Origin: Desarmillaria ectypa
Lineage: Eukaryota; Basidiomycota; Agaricomycetes; Agaricales; Physalacriaceae
Reading direction: 5' to 3'
NCBI GenBank assembly: GCA_030407005.1
Contig: JAUDYN010000009.1
Location: forward strand, 620,001-684,000
Length of the DNA: 64,000 nucleotides
Shown: positions 57,925 to 64,000 of the stretch, piece by piece
Layout: each line of letters opens with the position of its first letter
Numbering within the stretch: position 1 is the stretch's first letter
Notes under the pieces: model-generated
Told to the model about the DNA's origin: nothing
What the model saw: only the letters and a program-made list of their open reading frames with translations
Databases searched by the model: none
Position numbers and translations under genes: made by a program

Positions 57925-60900
57925 TTGGTGGATATTCAGCTCTCCCCATGTACTGGGAAGCAGATGTTGACAACCCATGTGTTGTTGGATAGTGGCTGTA
58001 CAGGCAGCTCTATCAATCGAACCTATGTCCAGCAACACTGGTTGGACATGAGAAAGGCCACCACCCTGATACCAGTCTATAATGCTGATAGAACATGCAA
58101 TAAGGTGGGCAACGTCACAGAATTTGTGGAACTCCAAATAACCATCAGAGATCACAGCAAACGAATTGACCTCGCAGTCACTGACTTGGGCTCCAAGACT
58201 GTATACTTGGGCCACAACTGGCTTAAACACCACAACCCTTTCATGAATTGGAAGGCAGGGACCATGATATTCAGAAGATGTCAATGCATCCAGAATCATT
58301 TCGTCCTGCCTGATGCAGATGAAGAAGACTGATGGGATGAAGAGTTAGAAGAAGGAGAAAGTATTCTTGCCATCAATATGCAAGAAGAAATCATTCTTCG
58401 CACCATCCATCATGCAAACAAGTTGGCTGCAGCCACCAACACTGAAAAACTAAAACAGACATTTGAGGAGCTTGTGCCTCCTCAATATCAAAGCTTTAGA
58501 GACTTGTTCTCAAAAGAAAGCTTTGATGACCTACCTGAAAGAAGACCCTGGGACCACGCGATCGAGCTGGTCCCCAATGCAAAATTGACTTTAGACTGTA
58601 AAGTCTACCCACTCAACAGAAATGAGCAAGAACAACTGGACAAGTTCTTGGATGAGAACTTAGACTCAGGGCGAATCCAACTCTCGAAATCTCCCTTCGC
58701 CTCTCCTTTCTTCTTTGTCAAGAAAAAGGATGGCTCTCTATGACCCATTCAGGATTATCGCAAACTGAATGAAATGATGATTAAAAATTGTTATCCTCTT
58801 CCATTGATCTCCAAACTCATCAACAAGTTACGTGGAGCCAAGTACTTCTCCAAACTAGATGTTTGATGGGGATACAACAACATATGCATCAGAGACAGAG
58901 ATGAAGAAAAAGCTGCCTTCAGGACTAACCAGGGACTCTTTGAGCCAATGGTCATGTTCTTCGGGCTTATGAACTCACCAGCCACATTCCAGTGGATAAT
59001 GAACAACATATTCAAGGATTTGATTGCCGGAGGAAAAGTTATGATTTACCTCGATGATATTCTCATATTCACGAAATCCTTGACTGAACATCGAGAAATA
59101 GTTTGACAAGTACTCCAACATCTCCAAGAGAACAAGTTGTTCCTCAAAGCCGAGAAATGCAAGTTTGAAGTGCTCAAAACTGAGTACTTAGGAGTTATCA
59201 TCAGCGAAGATGCCATTTGCATGGACTCAGTCAAAATCACAGGTATAACAGAATGGCCCACTCCAATGAAGAAAAAAGAACTGCAATCATTCTTAGGATT
59301 CACAAACTTCTACCGGAACTTCATCCGGGACTACTCCAAGATTGTGCATCCCCTTACCAAGTTAACTGGGAAGGTAGACTGGACATGGGGATCAGAACAA
59401 GAATAAGCATTTAGACAACTAAAGAAGTTGATGATGACAAACATAGTCCTGACGATTCCCTTGGATGATGGAAAGTTCTGAGTAGAAGCCAACACTAGTG
59501 ATGGAGCCATTGGTGCTGTACTAAGTCAAGAACAGAATGGCAAATGGAGGCCTGTCACCTTTATGTCAAAAGCACTCACAGTCACTGAGCGTAATTATGA
59601 AATATATGACAAGGAGTTGCTAGCAATCATGCTAGCCCTAGAAGAATGGCGTCACTATCTAATGGGCACTAAAGAGACCATTGAAATCTGGACTGATCAC
59701 CAGAATCTCCAATACTTCTGGAAACCCCAGAAGTTGAACTGCTGACAAGCTCGGTGGGTCACTGAACTAGCTGAGTACCACTTTATCCTTCAACATAAAG
59801 CTGGAACCACTAACAAGAAGGCTGATCTTCTCAGCAGACAAGATGATCATGACCAGGGAAAAGAAGACAATCAAGACGTTGTCATTCTCTCCCCAGAACA
59901 TTTCCAGGCATTGATATTGCCCACAACAGAAGAACAAATCATGCGTATAAGAGACACAACATGACAGAAGGACCAGGGGGACCACAGGATCGAGAAATCC
60001 CTTAACTACGAATGAGGAATTACCCAGGAGGATGAACTCCTGTGGTATGATGGGTGAGTCTATATTCCTAATGATTCAATCTTACGCAGTGAGATCATTT
60101 CACAATTCCATGATCATATCACCGCTGGACACTCAGGAATCGCCAAGACGAAGGAACTCATTCTTCATGAGTATTGGTGGCTGAAGATGAAGAAAGACAT
60201 CGAGTCCTACATCAAAGGATGTGAAACTTGTCAATGAATGAAGAGTGATATGCAGGCCAAGGCTGCTCCTCTTCATCCAAATGCAATACCCAACACTCCA
60301 TGGACATATATTTCAGTCGATATGGTTACCAGACTCCCAGAACCAGAAAGATTTGATGCTCTACTTATCATCATAGACCAATTCTCCAAAAATATCCTCC
60401 TCATACCATGCAGTGAAGAATTATCAGCAGAAGGATGGGCATTAATGCTTCACAACCATGTATATGCAAAACATGGAATGCCGCAAGTGGTCATATCAGA
60501 CCGAGGACCTCAATTTGTCTCAGCATTCATGAAGGAACTATATCGAATGTTGAATATCACGCAGAATGCCTCAATGGCATACCATCCTCAGACAGATGGA
60601 CAGACAGAGAGAGTCAACCAGGAGGTTGAAAAATACCTTCGCATCTTTGTCAACCATAGACAAACTGACTGGGTCGCATGGTTACCCCTTGCTGAATTTG
60701 CTCACAACAACTGAGTCTATTTGGCTATGGGCAAGAGCCCATTCATGGTCCTATATGGACAGAATCCTTGACTCATTCCTGAGTCCATCCAAAAAACCAG
60801 CTTTGCAAACCCTGCAGCTGTTGACTTCACCAAAACTATGGCCAAAGTCCATAAGGAAGTTCATGACGCCTTGAAAAAGGCAGTGGTGCAAATGAAGGTG

Positions 60901-61611
60901 CAATACAACAAATGAAAACAGTCTTCACGGGAATACCAAATCAGGGATAAGGTCTGGCTCGATACTGCCAACCTTTATCTTCCATGACCAAAGAAGAAAC
61001 TCAATGACAAGTGAACAGGACCATTCGAGATCATTGAGAAGTCAGGAACAGCAGCATACAAGTTAAAATTGCCACCCCACTGGAAGATTCATCCCTGGTT
61101 CAATGAGAAACTGTTAACCCCATACATTGAACCTTCATTTCTGAATCAATAATGACTGCTGCCTCCTCCTCCAGACCTCATCGATGGTCAGGAAGAATAT
61201 GAAATCAAAGAAGTTTTGGACTCATGAACAAGGAAGGTGCACTCCAAGAGAGGACAACCATTCAGGGAAGTCACAGACTACCTGGTCAAGTGGAAAGGAT
61301 GGACCCGGGAACACAACTCATGGGTTCAAGAGAATGAGATGACGAACGCCTTGGAAGTGATCCAAGAGTATCAGGCCAGCATAAACCATGCCATATACAC
61401 TCCAAAAATCACAACCAAGAACAAGATAGTGGTCAAGATACTGGACCACAAATACTCAGAACATGGTGATGTAGCCTATCTCGCCAAAAGAAAAGATGGA
61501 TATACCAAGTGGATTGTTAATCCAAATGAAGAAATATGGAAGAAACTGATTGATCAGTACTGGATCAGTCAAATTGCAACACAGTTCGACACTCCTATAG
61601 AAGAGCCTTAG
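57925..61611 (+). pseudogene. Gypsy pol remnant: protease, RT, RNase H, integrase, chromodomain
   Basis: The protease reads VLLDSGCTGSSINRTYV. RT runs from SPFASPFFFVKKKDGSL to the palm MIYLDDILIFTK. RNase H has the region LTVTERNYEIYDKELLAI. The integrase zinc end is HSGIAKTK to CETC, and the core acids lie in SVDMVTRLPE, VISDRGPQF and TDGQTERVNQEVE. A chromodomain ends it (YLVKWKGWTREHNSW near 61275-61320). TGA interrupts at DGSLxPIQDYR, LDVxWGY, REIVxQVL, GKFxVEA, LNCxQARW and ETCQxMKS. In most of these the family has Arg. Confidence 0.9.
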
Positions 61612-61643
61612 CAGTCGGGATGACTGTTTTAATAAGGGGGTAA

Positions 61644-62066
61644 TGTTACAATTTTTCCATTATCTTATCTTATCTGAGTCATCCATATGACTCAGCCATC
61701 TAATCTTCCATCGATTCCAACTCGTATCCAACTACTCACTGGTACTCACCCTCATTCTCACCATCTGTCACCCCAGATGCTTTCTATTGGATATATGATC
61801 CTTCTGGACCACCATACTTTGACACCATTTGTGCATGGACTCTAGCATTTCATCTATATATAATGCCATAGAAATAGTATATAAACAGAGTAAACTACAT
61901 AGTTGTACTCTATCTCTTGACTAAATTCACATCATATACTCCTTACTCACACTACACTAAAGAACTAAAGCTTCTATCTCTCAACTTGGGTAACTGTTCA
62001 AACACGTAACAGCCCAGAGGGATCAGCTGACATTCCCAAGTCACATGCCTAAGGCAGTACCTAACA
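61644..62066 (+). repeat. Gypsy right LTR
   Basis: It starts TGTTACAATTTTTCC right after a purine tract (AATAAGGGGGTAA) and ends CCTAACA. The extra 9 bases against the left LTR lie in the ACTCACACTACACT stretch near 61942. Confidence 0.95.
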
Positions 62067-62071
62067 TTATC

Positions 62072-62853
62072 CCAGCAACAATACATCAAGGGAATACTCA
62101 CCCATTACCACTCCACTTGATCCTAATATCACCCTGTGAAAGCGACCAGCTGATGAACATGTTGAGCCTACCATCCAAGGCAGATATCAGTCTACTATCA
62201 GCTCATTAATATATGCCACAATTTGCACATGGCCTGACATCACATATGCCATACAATTGTTAAGCTAGTTCTCAAATAACCCAGGTCCCAAACACTGGTC
62301 AGCTGTAAAGTGAGTGTTTAGGTATCTATCTGGAACAAAGGACTTAAAGCTCACCTTCCAAGCCAACAAAGAACATGAGGTTCTCAGCACCAGTTACACA
62401 GATGCAGATTATGCATCCAATCCAGATGACCAAAAGTCAGTCTCAGGCTACACCTACCTGTTGGGAGGTGGAGCATTCGCATGGTCATCCAAGAAACAGT
62501 CGACCATTGCCTTGTCATCCACAGAAGCAGAATACATGGCTCTGACACATGCAACATGTCAAGCAATCTGGAATTGCAATTTCTTAGCCAAATTGGGTTA
62601 CATTCAAGAAGAACCTACTCTGGTATTTGAAGACAACTAATCCATGATTGCTATCATCAGAGATCCACAATATCACATGTGGTCAAAGCATTTTGACATG
62701 CAGAATCATTTTGTCTGTGAAAAAGTAGAATCCAGAGTTATTAAACTATTGTATTGCCCCACCAATGAAATGGTTGCCGACATTTTTACAAAAGCATTGC
62801 CAAGACCCAAGCATGAGAAGTTCATTCATGAATTAGGCCTATTGCCATCTTGA
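62072..62853 (+). pseudogene. Copia reverse transcriptase end and RNase H (resumes after the gypsy insert)
   Basis: The frame continues QQQYIKGIL and then the RNase H region: TSYTDADYASNPDDQKSVSG, SSKKQSTIALSSTEAEYMAL, and KHFDMQNHFVCEKVES to VADIFTKALPRPKHEKF. One TAA stop replaces the QDN-like codon after FEDN. It ends at a stop (62851-62853) directly before the polypurine tract. Confidence 0.9.
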
Positions 62854-62860
62854 GGGGGAG
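62852..62860 (+). other. Copia polypurine tract
   Basis: GAGGGGGAG lies immediately before the right LTR, the standard primer for plus-strand synthesis. Confidence 0.85.
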
Positions 62861-63165
62861 TGTTGAAGATGTGCTCAGCTGCATATGGCAATCCAGCAAT
62901 TGGAGCAATGTTGAAGCACTCAAACCTTCGCGCACCTTCTCCTTGACTCGATCGCCTGTCTGCTCACTCAGCAATGAGTCAGACATGGACACTAGTAGAT
63001 AATAGTATATTCTAGAAGTACCCATCTTGTAGTATATATACTGGACAGACCAGCCTACTAATAATAACAGATTCATATTCTTACTCTCACCCACATCTCT
63101 CACATGGTCAAGTCTCATAGTTTACCACTGCACTCATAACCTCCATTATACACTCTTTTACAATA
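62861..63165 (+). repeat. Copia right LTR
   Basis: It starts TGTTGAAGATGTGCTC and ends TTTTACAATA. It carries the T or A variant at every site where the left LTR has C or G. Confidence 0.95.
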
Positions 63166-64000
63166 AAAAAGTTTCAGGGTCACATGTGGGGGTGATGGTA
63201 TCAGTGGACATATACTCTGATGACATTCCAGTGCTATTGAACATGGTACTTACAACCCAACAAATTGCACAGGATTGATCATTCCTTCACTGCAAGGAGC
63301 ATGCTCAGTCACATCTGTCCATCCACCTTGTATTTCAAGGTTGTAAGAGGCTCATAATATGAGGCAGACAATGGAAATATGAAGACTGAGGGCACTACTA
63401 GAAGGTTTATCATCTACTGTGCAGCCCACAGTACAACTAACTACCCGAAATCATAGCCAGATTATGAAGTGAACTGGGGGTGGCCAGTTTCCAAGTCTGC
63501 AGTAAAGCAACACATGAGAATAAATTGTGATCCACATGCTAGACATACCATCAGCACTCATGGGTGGGGTCTTTGGTTCAATGTTCTGGAACTGTGTTTT
63601 ACTGGATATGACAGTCCCTACCACTACAGATACATTTAACTTGCCATACGAACATGGATATTGCTGGACTATCATCTTTGTTCATTGCATAATGCTTCTC
63701 ACTGAGACAGAACAGTAGGCCTTGATGATAATGCAAAGAGATTTGAACTCAGGAAACTGACCTTGGGTAAGAAGGTGATCAAGTGTCACCCATATCTCAT
63801 CTGAATATTTCAGGATGTAGTCCTTTCTATACATTTCTAAGATGATTGTTAAATGTTTGAGAAGCAACACTCTGCTCTTTTTGACAGGATTTTCCAGTGA
63901 CAGTATCCACCATCCCAAGATGTCAGCCATAGTGTAAGCAGGGAGCCCCATGACCTTCTCCTGCCCATGGATGTCAGTACACAGTGTCTTCAAGTGTGAA
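63166..64000. other. Unidentified, extremely CpG-poor sequence
   Basis: It begins with the copia TSD copy. I count only two CG dinucleotides in 835 bases (63446 and 63649). Minus-strand frames near 63682-63993 and 63451-63675 read on with few stops but match no family I know. It is most likely an old methylated transposon into which the copia element inserted. Confidence 0.45.

Larger units (their letters stand above)
53615..62066 (+). mobile_element. Ty3/gypsy chromovirus nested in the copia element, dead
   Basis: LTRs lie at 53615-54028 (414 bp) and 61644-62066 (423 bp, with a 9-bp extra), in the form TGTTA...TAACA. The TSD TTATC is perfect. Order is gag, zinc knuckle, protease, RT, RNase H, integrase, chromodomain. 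It sits inside the copia reverse transcriptase gene, so it inserted later. It is inactive through many TGA codons at conserved Arg positions. Confidence 0.95.
49935..63165 (+). mobile_element. Ty1/copia LTR retrotransposon, dead, interrupted by a gypsy element
   Basis: 305-bp LTRs lie at 49935-50239 and 62861-63165, with TG at the start and CA (TA on the right) at the end. Domain order is gag, protease, integrase, reverse transcriptase, RNase H, as in Ty1/copia. Without the nested gypsy insert and one TSD copy, the element is about 4.77 kb. The frame reads straight across the excised insert (TISLS then QQQYIKGIL). It is inactive through many TGA stops. Confidence 0.95.

Noticed and set aside
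1..64000. CRISPR arrays, operons, attachment sites or a bacterial or viral origin
   Set aside because: No spaced direct repeats are visible, and the intron-rich fungal genes exclude a prokaryotic source.

Overview
This window reads as nuclear DNA of an agaricomycete (mushroom-forming) basidiomycete. The genes are dense and carry many 45-70 nt GT-AG introns. There is a fungal laccase, three copies of the basidiomycete DUF6535 family, Ty1/copia and chromovirus-type Ty3/gypsy elements, and no bacterial operon features. I spliced most genes by hand. Where every exon junction keeps frame I say so.

Layout. (1) Positions 1-4590 and 40161-44750 form an almost perfect inverted repeat (partner coordinate = 44751 minus x). 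Each arm holds a small ABM-like gene, a dead gag-like relic and an intact 13-exon MFS transporter. Just inside the arms (4591-~5270 and ~39480-40160) the two sides are still homologous but clearly diverged, so identity drops sharply inside the first MFS exon. (2) 5.3-8.0 kb holds a retroelement fragment, unassigned coding-like segments and a Ser/Pro-rich protein gene. (3) 8.6-25.6 kb is a block of conserved cellular genes flanked by two divergently oriented, broken DUF6535 copies. The genes are a RasGEF, ASF1, a four-TM protein, Ubp6/USP14 and BAP31. (4) 25.9-32.3 kb is an array of three minus-strand genes derived from the DNA polymerase delta catalytic subunit. Two are decayed. The third (30201-32250) is intact through ten exons and keeps all three exonuclease motifs, but stops before the polymerase domain. 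It is the best candidate here for something new. (5) 32.5-38.3 kb holds cytosolic SHMT, an unknown 264-aa gene and a small possible gene. (6) 45.9-49.9 kb holds an intact laccase and a third broken DUF6535 copy. (7) 49.9-63.2 kb is a copia element with a gypsy chromovirus nested inside it. Both have exact target-site duplications and are riddled with TGA stops at former CGA codons. The last 835 bases are an extremely CpG-poor, unidentified sequence.

The conserved genes serve general functions: Ras-family signalling, histone deposition, proteasomal deubiquitination, ER membrane trafficking and one-carbon metabolism. They form no pathway together. Three pairs are divergent and may share intergenic promoters: RasGEF/ASF1, Ubp6/BAP31 and the exonuclease gene/SHMT. 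The accessory material (inverted repeat, DUF6535 copies, exonuclease array, laccase, LTR elements) is what makes the region unusual.
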